64,000 bases of DNA, from positions 1 to 64,000 of the forward strand of contig CALWHJ010000004.1 in the NCBI GenBank assembly GCA_944380355.1, given 5' to 3'. The translations under genes were made by a program, and so were the position numbers. Positions 50,793 through 58,980 of this stretch are shown here, one piece after another. The DNA is from an uncultured Christensenellaceae bacterium. GTDB taxonomy: Bacteria; Bacillota; Clostridia; Christensenellales; UBA3700. The stretch's first letter is position 1; each line of letters starts with the position of its first letter. Below the pieces are notes generated by a model, which ran no database searches, was not told the DNA's origin, and was given only the letters and a program-made list of their open reading frames with translations.

Positions 50793-51245
50793 TCACCTCG
50801 ATTGCACTTCTATAGCTCCAAAATAACTCTCTATAAGCCGTTTTAATTTATCTTGCTTATCTGCTGACATCGACGAAAAGGACGTTATTGCAATACTTTC
50901 GCATTTCAGCACATATCTTTCGTCATAAGTTAAAGAATAGTCGAGAGATTGAAATCCGTTGTCGGTAAGCAGCTTTTCAAATCCCTCGCATACTTTTTGT
51001 CTGTATCCTTCCTTTATGGCTTCGAAACTTATCTCGTCCATTTCGGTCTGCACGCTTTCGCTTTCACTGAATCCCGTAAATTCTCCTTCGCTGAACAGCT
51101 TCGGAAAAGGAGATACTATTACAAATACGACTATAAGAGAAAATATACCTTTTATATATTTGGAGTGCTCGCCTTCCGGCATAATAATCTCAATCAGTAC
51201 GCCCAAAGACACCACGCCTACTATACTCAAAAGCCACGCACTCAT
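50793..51245 (-). CDS. spoIIIAF: Stage III sporulation protein AF
   Basis: Membrane component of the SpoIIIA complex (150 residues from the ATG at 51245). Two N-terminal membrane segments (about 3-22 and 32-50) precede a soluble domain. The ATG is ten bases after GGAGG and shares its A with the spoIIIAE stop codon (TAATG); the upstream TTG seven codons earlier is inside the ribosome site region. Confidence 0.88.
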   Translation of the reverse strand: MSAWLLSIVGVVSLGVLIEIIMPEGEHSKYIKGIFSLIVVFVIVSPFPKLFSEGEFTGFSESESVQTEMDEISFEAIKEGYRQKVCEGFEKLLTDNGFQSLDYSLTYDERYVLKCESIAITSFSSMSADKQDKLKRLIESYFGAIEVQSR

Positions 51246-52465
51246 TACAATACACCTCCGTTGCAAGTGTATATTACCAGCATTACTGTAAGCAAAAACA
51301 TAAATCCCACGCCGACCAGCGATATAATAAGCAGCGTCATATTTGATGAAACGTCGGAAAGCATTTTGCTGAATTTGCTGTCGCTTATAGGCTCAATAAT
51401 TCCGCTTGCGAGTTTTAAACCCAGCGAAAGAAGTATAATTTTTACCGTGGGTAAAACTATGACCGACAATAGCATCAGAAGTCCTATGACGCCTACGGAA
51501 TTTTTAATTAGCACTATGCTTGCCATCATAAGGTCGAAGCCGTCAGACAGATACCCGCCCAAAATAGGTATATAACTCTGCATCGCAAATTTTGCCGTCT
51601 TTACGGAGATACTGTCTATAACTCCGCCGGTCAGCCCCTGAAACGTAAGGAATGCTATGAATATGCCGAATACTCCTCCGAGTATGTACGTTGCCGACGA
51701 TTTGAAAAACTCCGTAAGTTTGTCCAGTTTTACGCTTTTAGTCAGATTACCCACTATACTGAAAGCTATCGAAGCTATAAACATAGGGATAATCAATCTC
51801 GACACGAAAACGGTGATTACCGTAACTAAGGTAGACATCATAGGTTTGAATACCGCCGAAGACGTTACGCCGCCTAAAAGCGTAGTAAGAGTCAAGAGTA
51901 TAGGAAAAATCCCCTCCATCAGCACTCTTACGTTGTCTATTGTATTAGTAGTAAGTTTGATTACTCCGCCCACTTCTACCATAACAATAAGAATCATCGT
52001 GCTGTAAGTGGCAAAATATATTAGTTTTTCCGTAGGCTTTTGCACAAATCCCGAAGTGAAGCCGCCTAGTAAACTATACAAAACGGCAATTGCGACAAGC
52101 GTAAGTACAGTAGGCAATACGTCAAGCACGCTCTTAGATATTCCCTTTATCATAACGGAGAAAAATTCGTTGAAACTCCCCGCATACTCACCTTTTACGA
52201 TAGCCTTTGCGGTTGCCGCTACATCATCCCCGAAAAGCGTACGGAAGTCTTCAGATATGCCCGACAAAAATTTATCGAGTGCGGAAGTATCGATATCTTC
52301 CAACGTATCGTCGACGTTTTTTTCCAGTATCTCCTCTGCGTCCTTTTCCGTCTCAGCATAACAAACTCCTCCAAAGAGATTCGTTACGGCGGCGCAAAGC
52401 AAAGCAAGTATTGCAAATATCAGCAAAAAATATCTTATCCGTGTTTGTAAAGCGCGATTTGTCAT
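51245..52465 (-). CDS. spoIIIAE: Stage III sporulation protein AE
   Basis: Large polytopic protein of the SpoIIIA complex (406 residues), with a cleavable-looking signal (about 10-36, ending CYA) and about seven further membrane segments. Conserved family stretches include GEYAGSFNEFFSVMIKGI, LLTLTTLLGGVTSSAVFKPM and SYIPILGGYLSDGFDLMMAS. It overlaps spoIIIAD by four bases. Confidence 0.94.
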   Translation of the reverse strand: MTNRALQTRIRYFLLIFAILALLCAAVTNLFGGVCYAETEKDAEEILEKNVDDTLEDIDTSALDKFLSGISEDFRTLFGDDVAATAKAIVKGEYAGSFNEFFSVMIKGISKSVLDVLPTVLTLVAIAVLYSLLGGFTSGFVQKPTEKLIYFATYSTMILIVMVEVGGVIKLTTNTIDNVRVLMEGIFPILLTLTTLLGGVTSSAVFKPMMSTLVTVITVFVSRLIIPMFIASIAFSIVGNLTKSVKLDKLTEFFKSSATYILGGVFGIFIAFLTFQGLTGGVIDSISVKTAKFAMQSYIPILGGYLSDGFDLMMASIVLIKNSVGVIGLLMLLSVIVLPTVKIILLSLGLKLASGIIEPISDSKFSKMLSDVSSNMTLLIISLVGVGFMFLLTVMLVIYTCNGGVL

Positions 52466-52845
52466 AATATCTCTATCACCACGTTTATAAGGTTTTCTAT
52501 TATAGGCATCGCCAATAGAAAAATTGCTATTTTACCTGCAAAAGACAGCTTTTTCCCTATGCTGTCACACCCTAAATCCACGCATACGCTCTGACTGTAT
52601 TCCGTGAGATAACCTATTCCCACTATCTTGAGCAAACTTGAAAATATCTCGTTGTCAACGCCTGTTTTGTCGATTATGGCCTGAAAGGACAAAATTACTT
52701 TAGTAAAAGACGAAAGTGCGATTATGAGTATGATTATACCTGTTGCCAACGTAGACAAAGCGGCATACTGCGACTGAGTATTCTTAAGAATCAACGTACA
52801 TATTGCGCCAACAACGGCAATACCGATTATTTTGAATATATCCAT
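52462..52845 (-). CDS. spoIIIAD: Stage III sporulation protein AD
   Basis: Small membrane protein of the complex (127 residues, four hydrophobic segments). Family block ISKIGVGYLTEYS-like LKIVGIGYLTEYSQSVCVDL (about 67-86). Related to SpoIIIAC, encoded just upstream. It overlaps the start of spoIIIAE by four bases. Confidence 0.92.
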   Translation of the reverse strand: MDIFKIIGIAVVGAICTLILKNTQSQYAALSTLATGIIILIIALSSFTKVILSFQAIIDKTGVDNEIFSSLLKIVGIGYLTEYSQSVCVDLGCDSIGKKLSFAGKIAIFLLAMPIIENLINVVIEIL

Positions 52846-52851
52846 AGTCGA

Positions 52852-53052
52852 CTAGTATAAATTTAGCAGAGACTTAAGCGTATCGAATAGCCCGCTGAGC
52901 ATATCCAGGACAAGTACCAATACCAGCACAAGTCCGGCTATAGTTACAAAGTTGGCTACTTCGTCCTTGTCGCTTTTTTTTAGTATTACGTTGATAATTG
53001 CGGTAAGCAATCCTATGCCCGCTATTTTGAATATGATATCTATGCCGTTCAT
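52852..53052 (-). CDS. spoIIIAC: Stage III sporulation protein AC
   Basis: Two-pass membrane protein (66 residues): segments about 4-23 and 34-55. MNGIDIIFKIAGIGLLTAII is the typical N-terminus. The ATG at 53052 is preceded by GAGGTG; a GTG two codons earlier lies within that ribosome site. Confidence 0.9.
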   Translation of the reverse strand: MNGIDIIFKIAGIGLLTAIINVILKKSDKDEVANFVTIAGLVLVLVLVLDMLSGLFDTLKSLLNLY

Positions 53053-53064
53053 AATCACCTCGCA

Positions 53065-53565
53065 CTATGCAAGTATTATCATTAGAGCTATGCCGATTAG
53101 CAAGCCTAGTTTTGAAAACATCACACCCGTTGTTTTACTGTCTTTAAGAGCCTTTTCTGAGAGATGCTCACTCTCTTTGAGAGTGAGTTTTATTCTCGAG
53201 AGCTGACTCTCGTAATCTAGCGTGCCGAGCGTGCGGAAAAAATCTTTGATAAAATTACGTTCGCCTTTCTTAAGGTATTTAACATTGAATATTCCGTCCG
53301 TAGTTTCGTCGTTTTTTGTACTATGCTTTATCTCATCAGAATATTCTTCGAGACACTTTGCAAAGCCGCCTTTGTTGTTTTGCAGATACTTGTCCGCAAC
53401 GGTTGAGATATTGTCTTTTGCGTATGTGAGATTGTCTTCGAGAGCAATTGCGAATTCACGAAAGTCTCTTAAATAATAATAACGCTTATCGTAATATTGT
53501 TTTACTGTAATACCAACGTATGTACTGATAAAACACAACACTCCTCCAAATACCAAATCAAGCAT
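53065..53565 (-). CDS. spoIIIAB: Stage III sporulation protein AB
   Basis: SpoIIIA component (166 residues) with a membrane segment at each end (about 1-18 and 147-166) and a helical soluble middle resembling type II secretion GspF-like domains. The ATG at 53565 lies inside the last codons of spoIIIAA, with AGAGG just ahead. The C-terminus KLGLLIGIALMIILA is typical. Confidence 0.9.
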   Translation of the reverse strand: MLDLVFGGVLCFISTYVGITVKQYYDKRYYYLRDFREFAIALEDNLTYAKDNISTVADKYLQNNKGGFAKCLEEYSDEIKHSTKNDETTDGIFNVKYLKKGERNFIKDFFRTLGTLDYESQLSRIKLTLKESEHLSEKALKDSKTTGVMFSKLGLLIGIALMIILA

Positions 53566-54421
53566 TTTCACCTCTTAAGTCAATGACTGCGCTTATGTCC
53601 CCTATGCCCTTTATAATCAACACATATCGCATAAAATTTAGCAATCTGTCATAAGTTTTGTCCTTTTTCAGCAACTGCGTGCTTGTCGTATGCAGACTGG
53701 CAAGCACTTTTACTCCGCACCTTACGCAATCGGCAATACAGTCTACTTCCTTTTCGCCGAAAATCTCGTCGCTGGCTATGACGTCGGGGCGCATACTTCT
53801 CACTTGCAAGGAATACGCGGTAATCTTAGGAATACCCGTTACTATATCCGTACAATTGCCTAGATTTATGCTGTATTCTCCCTGACTTGCCCCCGACAAT
53901 TCTCCCCTTTCGTCAAGCACTAGCATATTGTTTCCCTTGTCTGACAGTCTTTTTATCATATACCTGAGTAACGTAGTCTTTCCCATACCCGGACGAGATA
54001 CAATAAGCGTATTATCAAAGTTTTCGATAAGCGCGTCAATCCTTTTGTCGAATATCTCAACATAATGAGGAATACGTATGCATAAAGAATTAATATTCTT
54101 TATGGCAGTAAGCGTATCTCCTTTGGTTACGCCTTCTCCGCTAAGCCCTATTCTTATGCCGCCCTCGTATGTAACGTATCCTTGAAGTATGCTGGAATTA
54201 TACGCGTACAAAGAGGATTTTGTCGCGCACGCAAGCACGTAGGCTATATCGTCAGCGGTTACCGTGATATCGTCGGGCAAAGTACGGTATATTCCCTCGC
54301 AGGCATAAGAGAGAGGTTTGTTTTTTCTCAGTCTGATTTCCGTAAGTTTGTCCTCACTGCATACTGCAGCGATTTCGTTGTAAATCCTTATAGGCAACAG
54401 CTTGGACAAAGGCTTTTCCAT
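53558..54421 (-). CDS. spoIIIAA: Stage III sporulation protein AA, ATPase
   Basis: Cytoplasmic secretion-type ATPase of the SpoIIIA-SpoIIQ channel (287 residues). Walker A SRPGMGKTTLLRYMIKRL (about 142-159), Walker B MLVLDERGEL, and the Asp/His boxes PDVIASDEIF and VLASLHTTS. First gene of the operon; no ribosome site is visible before the ATG and no clear sigma-E promoter could be fixed in 54422-54497. Confidence 0.93.
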   Translation of the reverse strand: MEKPLSKLLPIRIYNEIAAVCSEDKLTEIRLRKNKPLSYACEGIYRTLPDDITVTADDIAYVLACATKSSLYAYNSSILQGYVTYEGGIRIGLSGEGVTKGDTLTAIKNINSLCIRIPHYVEIFDKRIDALIENFDNTLIVSRPGMGKTTLLRYMIKRLSDKGNNMLVLDERGELSGASQGEYSINLGNCTDIVTGIPKITAYSLQVRSMRPDVIASDEIFGEKEVDCIADCVRCGVKVLASLHTTSTQLLKKDKTYDRLLNFMRYVLIIKGIGDISAVIDLRGENA

Positions 54422-54497
54422 ACAATATATTTATTAGAGCTTTTCCGTACTATGCCGATAGCACAAATATACAATTAAAACTCTTTTTTTCGACAAT

Positions 54498-54525
54498 AAA
54501 AATACGCCCCAAAATACAGGGCGTA
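54498..54525 (-). terminator. Second terminator upstream of spoIIIA
   Basis: Minus strand: TACGCCC and GGGCGTA arms with a nine-base loop, then TTTTT. It gives extra insulation between the membrane protein gene and spoIIIAA. Confidence 0.8.
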
Positions 54526-54591
54526 ACAAAAAATATCCAAATATATACCGTCTTTAATAGTCTTTATGAATAAAATATAGGAAAATTTTAA

Positions 54592-54615
54592 TAAAAAAAC
54601 GCGCTATAAGCGCGT
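54592..54615 (-). terminator. Terminator after the Cys-rich membrane protein gene
   Basis: Minus strand: AACGCGC and GCGCGTT arms with a five-base loop, followed by seven T. It begins four bases past the stop codon. Confidence 0.88.
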
Positions 54616-54619
54616 TATA

Positions 54620-55441
54620 TTACAAGATATGCGAATCTTTTCTTTCCTGATTGATTACCTTACCCTTTAGTCTGCACCAGTCTTCGTCGCAATTTTTGCA
54701 TGAGAGCGAACAGTTGGTATATTCTATAAATCTCTCAGGGTGCTTATAGTATGTTGCTTCCCATCTGATAAATACGACAAGCGAAAGCGCTGCCAAAGAT
54801 ATCGCATAGAAGTTGGGAATATAAAACATCGGAGCCTGCATCATAATTGCGCCCCAGTCGTAGATACGACAAGTCTTGCAACATTTATTATGCATAAACC
54901 ACTTCTGGAAGGGACAGAAAAAGATTATGCAAATAAAGTCGCTTAAATAGAAAAACATCTGTATAATGATTATTATTTGACCACCGTGTCCGCCGAAAAT
55001 CTTATGCTCGGAATAGGTGTCTATCATATACAAAACAAAAATAATCAAATTGAGCGCACCGTACACCGCGGCTGTCTTTATCGCGCCTTTCTGATAAAAC
55101 TTCTTTGTAAGTCTGATTACTTCAGGATTATTCATGGTACTGTCTACGAATCGGCTTGCAAACTTTTTCGTACTGCCTTTGGACACAAATTTAAAATTAA
55201 TCAAATGTGATAACATATAGAGCATCATAAAAGACCATACTATATGCAAAGGTGAAAATCCTTTCCAAAATCCGTCTGACGATATGCCGTTTTTAAATAC
55301 ATTGCTGTCGATAATGCGACGTATTCCGAAAATCTCGTCTTTGGTGATAATCTCGTAAAGAGTAAAAGATACGATGACAACGAAAACCGTTGCCCTCAAT
55401 ATTAATCTGAGAAAATAATAATCGAATTTCTTTTTTGCCAC
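54620..55441 (-). CDS. Hypothetical five-pass membrane protein with Cys-rich segments
   Basis: Unknown protein, 273 residues from a GTG start at 55441 (preceded by TAGGA); an ATG at 55483 is possible but would place the start inside a stable hairpin. Hydrophobic segments: about 11-31, 63-82, 126-146, 155-176 and 209-232. Cysteines form two clusters: CCKTCRIYDWG (about 187-197) and CSLSCKNCDEDWCR near the C-terminus (about 243-256), which could bind metal or form disulfides. It sits between efp and spoIIIA, where Bacillus has yqhV, to which it shows no visible similarity. Confidence 0.7.
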   Translation of the reverse strand: MAKKKFDYYFLRLILRATVFVVIVSFTLYEIITKDEIFGIRRIIDSNVFKNGISSDGFWKGFSPLHIVWSFMMLYMLSHLINFKFVSKGSTKKFASRFVDSTMNNPEVIRLTKKFYQKGAIKTAAVYGALNLIIFVLYMIDTYSEHKIFGGHGGQIIIIIQMFFYLSDFICIIFFCPFQKWFMHNKCCKTCRIYDWGAIMMQAPMFYIPNFYAISLAALSLVVFIRWEATYYKHPERFIEYTNCSLSCKNCDEDWCRLKGKVINQERKDSHIL

Positions 55442-55461
55442 TTTGACATATCCTACCCTAC

Positions 55462-55481
55462 GACGGCGGTTTCCCGCCGTC
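55462..55481 (-). other. Stable GNRA hairpin between efp and the membrane protein gene
   Basis: Minus strand: GACGGCGG-GAAA-CCGCCGTC. A GAAA tetraloop closes an eight-base GC-rich stem, but no T-run follows. It could slow polymerase, stabilise the efp mRNA end or limit read-through into the next gene. Confidence 0.6.
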
Positions 55482-55492
55482 ATTTAAAGGTA

Positions 55493-56059
55493 TTACACTC
55501 TGGACATATACGAGCCGGTACGCGTATCGACTCTTATGGTATCGCCTTCGTTTACGAACAAAGGTACTTGCAAAGTGTAACCCGTTTCGAGAGTTGCAGG
55601 TTTGGTTGCGCCCTGAGCGGTGTTGCCCTTTGCACCGGGCTCGCAGTGCGTAATGAGAAGTTCAACGAAATTGGGTGCTTCTACTTCAAAAGGATTGCCG
55701 TTGTAGAAAGATACGGTTACTTCGCCGTTTTCCATAACGTACATCAATGCGTCCTCAGCACACTCTTTGTTGATGGGCAACATATCGAAAGTGTTGGGGT
55801 CCATAAAGTAGTATAAATCACCGTCGTTGTAGGAATATACCATCGTCTTGTGCTCGATGTGAGCGGTTTGGAACTTAGCAGTAGGGTTGAAAGTCATTTC
55901 TACGGTACCGCCGTTGATAACGTCTCTCAATTTGGTACGTACGAATGCTGCGCCCTTTCCGGGTTTTACGTGCAAGAAGTCAACTACAGTAACAACCTTG
56001 CCGTCCATTTCAAACGTAACGCCCTTTCTGAAATCTCCTGCCAATACAAAATCAGCCAT
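55493..56059 (-). CDS. efp: Elongation factor P
   Basis: Rescues ribosomes stalled at polyproline (188 residues). Domain I contains the modification-site loop [14 protein letters not shown] with Lys near 34; domains II and III (OB folds) follow, and the C-terminus [12 protein letters not shown] is canonical. GGAGG precedes the ATG. It follows the Xaa-Pro peptidase gene, the same pair and order as in Bacillus. Confidence 0.97.
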   Translation of the reverse strand: MADFVLAGDFRKGVTFEMDGKVVTVVDFLHVKPGKGAAFVRTKLRDVINGGTVEMTFNPTAKFQTAHIEHKTMVYSYNDGDLYYFMDPNTFDMLPINKECAEDALMYVMENGEVTVSFYNGNPFEVEAPNFVELLITHCEPGAKGNTAQGATKPATLETGYTLQVPLFVNEGDTIRVDTRTGSYMSRV

Positions 56060-56078
56060 AAAATACCTCCGGTTTGTT

Positions 56079-57113
56079 TTAAAGAATAATTAGTTGTTTA
56101 TTAGCATTAGTCAATGATTTGACTGAATTCTCCTCAATTAGTGCCATATCCTCGATACGCACGCCGAACTTTGAATTTAGATACAATCCCGGCTCAACGC
56201 TTACAATCATACCTTTTTTCAAAACTCTGTTTTCTCTGGGGGTCATTCCGGTACCCTCGTGAATATCAATTCCTATCCCGTGCCCCAAAGAATGTGTAAA
56301 GTATTTGTCGAGTTTGAGTGACGCAAAGTAATCTCTGGCAATCGCATCCCCTTCTCTTCCCGTCATACCCGCTTTTATGTTGTCGAGTGCCTTCAGTTGA
56401 GCGTTGAGGACTGCCTGATATATCTCTGTCTGCTCCGACGAAGGATTGCCGAAGCAAACCGTACGCGTCATATCCGAGCAATATCCGCAATACTTTGCGC
56501 CTATATCCATTGTTATGAAGTCACCCGCAGCCAATTTTTTATCGCTTCTGTGTGCGTGAGGGCTGGCGGTATGCTCTCCGAAAGCCACTATGCTGTCGAA
56601 TGCTAGCGCGCAACCGCTTTTAAGCATAACGTATTCGATATATGCGGCAAGTTCGTATTCGCTTATTCCTTCTTTAACGAAGTCTAAAGCCTCGTTGAAA
56701 GCAAGTTCCGTAACTTTTTGAGCGCAAATTATTTTGTCTATCTCGTCTTGCGATTTGATATCTCTCAACCCGCTAATCTGCTCGCTGACGTCAGACAAGT
56801 GTTTTTCACCGCAGATTTGTTTAAGATAAAGATATTCGGTATAGCTTATCCCCTTTTCAAAACCGATATATGAGCCTTCTATAAGGTTCTTATTGTCTTC
56901 CAAGGAACCCGAGATAACTTCAAACCTATCTCCGATTGAAGCTTTTGCCTCGAGATAGTATCTCATATCGGTCAGAAAATATGATTTTGACTTTGTAAGG
57001 ATAATCTGACAGTTAGTCGAAGAATATCCCGATAAATACAAGGTGTCCGAAGGCAAAAGCACTATAACAGTGTCCAATTTGCACAAGTCGTACAGTTTTC
57101 TGCATATATCCAT
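56079..57113 (-). CDS. Xaa-Pro aminopeptidase (M24 family)
   Basis: Creatinase-fold metallopeptidase cutting after X in X-Pro N-termini (344 residues). An N-terminal domain (about 1-115) precedes the catalytic pita-bread domain with metal ligands in [19 protein letters not shown] (two Asp), [13 protein letters not shown] (His), SVEPGLYL (Glu) and VRIEDMALI (Glu). No ribosome site; a consensus-like promoter ends six bases before the ATG. Co-transcribed with efp; both concern proline-containing peptides. Confidence 0.93.
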   Translation of the reverse strand: MDICRKLYDLCKLDTVIVLLPSDTLYLSGYSSTNCQIILTKSKSYFLTDMRYYLEAKASIGDRFEVISGSLEDNKNLIEGSYIGFEKGISYTEYLYLKQICGEKHLSDVSEQISGLRDIKSQDEIDKIICAQKVTELAFNEALDFVKEGISEYELAAYIEYVMLKSGCALAFDSIVAFGEHTASPHAHRSDKKLAAGDFITMDIGAKYCGYCSDMTRTVCFGNPSSEQTEIYQAVLNAQLKALDNIKAGMTGREGDAIARDYFASLKLDKYFTHSLGHGIGIDIHEGTGMTPRENRVLKKGMIVSVEPGLYLNSKFGVRIEDMALIEENSVKSLTNANKQLIIL

Positions 57114-57119
57114 AGTGTT

Positions 57120-57148
57120 ATTCTACCATAATTTTAAGTATATGTAAA
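57120..57148 (-). promoter_or_regulatory. Promoter of the peptidase-efp unit (leaderless start)
   Basis: Minus strand: TTTACA (57143-57148), 17 bases, TAGAAT (57120-57125) with TGG before it, six bases, ATG at 57113. Confidence 0.75.
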
Positions 57149-57164
57149 GTCAAAATTCAGCTAA

Positions 57165-57187
57165 CCAAAGCCGTTTGGCTCTTTTTT
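57165..57187. terminator. Weak terminator near the end of the nfo gene
   Basis: CCAAA-GCCG-TTTGG hairpin with a T-run on the plus strand and A-run on the other. The T-run is on the wrong side for the minus-strand genes, so its role is unclear. Confidence 0.35.
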
Positions 57188-57201
57188 ATTATAATATTAA
57201 C

Positions 57202-58053
57202 CTATTTTATGCTATCGTAGTACTTTTTCATCATAAGCGCGTCGCGCGTCTGAGTACCTGCCGATTCGCATACGATATAAGGATTGAGTTTGTATTCTGC
57301 AAAGACTTCCATCAAAGGCTCAAAGTTGGGTCCGTATATATCGTCGTCAAAAGTAAGATGTCTGAGCTCTCCGTTGGCGGTATATTGTATTTTGGAAAAA
57401 TGAACGTGCATTCTGTCCGTTTTACTCTCTCCTACGCCTTCGATAAGTCTGTCAATCGTGCGCTTATAATCGTCCTTAGTATGGTAAATACCCAAATCTC
57501 TGCTGTTAAGATGTCCGAAGTCTATACAAGGGACTATATCTTCTCCGCCCAAATTACACAGCTGAATAATCTCTTCAAGGTCGCCGAGTTGCGCCTTTTT
57601 TCCCATAGTTTCGGGACAAAGCAATAAATCGGAATATCCGTATTCTTCTTTGAGCTTTATCACCGTTTCAAAGCGTTTGAGCATAAGCGTAACAGCTTCG
57701 CCTCTGGGCATTTTGAGAGGGCTTCCCGGATGAAATACGCATCTCTTACCGCCGAAAGCCTTAAGAGCCGCTAAAGAATCGAATATATAGCGGTGATTGT
57801 TTTGCGCTTTTTCTTCCTCTTGCGTAGCAAGATTAATAAAATAAGGCGCGTGCACGCTGAGTTCGATACCGCACGAGGCAAACTCTTTTCCGATTTCTTC
57901 TGCCGTTGAAGTCTTGATTTGCACTCCTCTGCCGAAAGAATATTCAAAGCAGTCAAGTCCTAATCCCTTAAGCCAGGCTGCTGCTTGCGCGGTATGCTTG
58001 TATCCTTGTTCGGCAAACTGCATACACAATCCGCTAGGTCCGAATTTTATCAT
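57202..58053 (-). CDS. nfo: Endonuclease IV family protein (AP endonuclease 2)
   Basis: TIM-barrel, zinc-dependent repair nuclease family for abasic sites (283 residues). Metal-ligand segments are visible in order: SVHAPYFINLA, CVFHPGSPLK, LLCPETMGKK, VPCIDFGHLNSRD, RMHVHFSKIQYT and VCESAG. AAGGAG precedes the ATG, and it begins three bases after ribF, extending the infB operon. Family members close to this one sometimes act as isomerases, so the nuclease role is likely but not certain. Confidence 0.87.
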   Translation of the reverse strand: MIKFGPSGLCMQFAEQGYKHTAQAAAWLKGLGLDCFEYSFGRGVQIKTSTAEEIGKEFASCGIELSVHAPYFINLATQEEEKAQNNHRYIFDSLAALKAFGGKRCVFHPGSPLKMPRGEAVTLMLKRFETVIKLKEEYGYSDLLLCPETMGKKAQLGDLEEIIQLCNLGGEDIVPCIDFGHLNSRDLGIYHTKDDYKRTIDRLIEGVGESKTDRMHVHFSKIQYTANGELRHLTFDDDIYGPNFEPLMEVFAEYKLNPYIVCESAGTQTRDALMMKKYYDSIK

Positions 58054-58056
58054 AAA

Positions 58057-58980
58057 TCACTCCTTGCTCTCTAGCGCGAATTTTACGTCTTTTGCTATCT
58101 GAGCGGCAAGTTCTTCTTTAGAAGAAAATTTTTTAATTTCTCTTATGTATTCGATAAATTTTACTACGATTTTTTTGCCGTAAAGCACATTGTCATAATA
58201 TAGAATATGGCTTTCGATATTAAAATTGTAGTCCTCAAACGTTGGATGATTGCCTACGTTTGTCACGGCTTTGTACCACACCCCGTCGACGAGCACCCTC
58301 GTATAATATACGCCGTCCTTTATGCGTATTTTATCGTCGGGATATATAAGATTTGCCGTGGCAAAACCTATATTCTTTCCTTCTTTTCTGCCTTTTTCTA
58401 CATTTCCGATTACAAAATAGTGACCGCCCAGATATACGTTGGCTTTTTTGAGATTGCCTTCTGACAGCAACTTCCTTACGCTTGTGGAAGATATTTTGAC
58501 ACCATTGTCGGTAGCAAACTCAATCAAAGACAGCTCTATTCCATTTTGTACGCACCATTTTTTGAGAAAATCCACTCCCCCTGCACCGTTTTTACCGAAG
58601 GTATAGTCGCTTCCCGCGACAAGGGCTTTTACTTTTTTGTTTTTTACAAAACCGTTTAAAAACTCTTCGGGTCCAAGCTGTGAAAAATTCTTGTCAAAAT
58701 GCGCTTTAATGCAGTAATCGACTTGAAGCTCGTTAAGTTTGAATAATCTTTCTTCAAAATCGAGTACTTGCTTTACGTCCTTATTCAGTACGACGAAAGG
58801 ACTGTTTTCGAAAGTAAAAATCGCGCTTTTGCACGCGTATTTGTTGGCAAGTCTTTTACACTCGCCTATAAGTTTGATATGTCCTATGTGCAAACAATCG
58901 AAAAAGCCCAGCCCTATTACAAGGTTATCCTCGCAGTCTGTGCCGTATTCTATTGTTTTAATTCCTTTCCATCTGCTCAT
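58057..58980 (-). CDS. ribF: Bifunctional riboflavin kinase / FAD synthetase
   Basis: Makes FMN and FAD (307 residues). The N-terminal nucleotidyltransferase half has GLGFFDCLHIGHIKLIGE (about 23-40; HxGH motif) and VSGSDYTFG-like LVAGSDYTFGKNGAG. The C-terminal kinase half has NIGFATANLIYPDDK, where the usual Pro of GFPTAN is Ala, and VTNVGNHPTFED. The ATG at 58980 shares its first base with the truB stop codon; the ORF extension upstream lies within truB. Confidence 0.93.
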   Translation of the reverse strand: MSRWKGIKTIEYGTDCEDNLVIGLGFFDCLHIGHIKLIGECKRLANKYACKSAIFTFENSPFVVLNKDVKQVLDFEERLFKLNELQVDYCIKAHFDKNFSQLGPEEFLNGFVKNKKVKALVAGSDYTFGKNGAGGVDFLKKWCVQNGIELSLIEFATDNGVKISSTSVRKLLSEGNLKKANVYLGGHYFVIGNVEKGRKEGKNIGFATANLIYPDDKIRIKDGVYYTRVLVDGVWYKAVTNVGNHPTFEDYNFNIESHILYYDNVLYGKKIVVKFIEYIREIKKFSSKEELAAQIAKDVKFALESKE

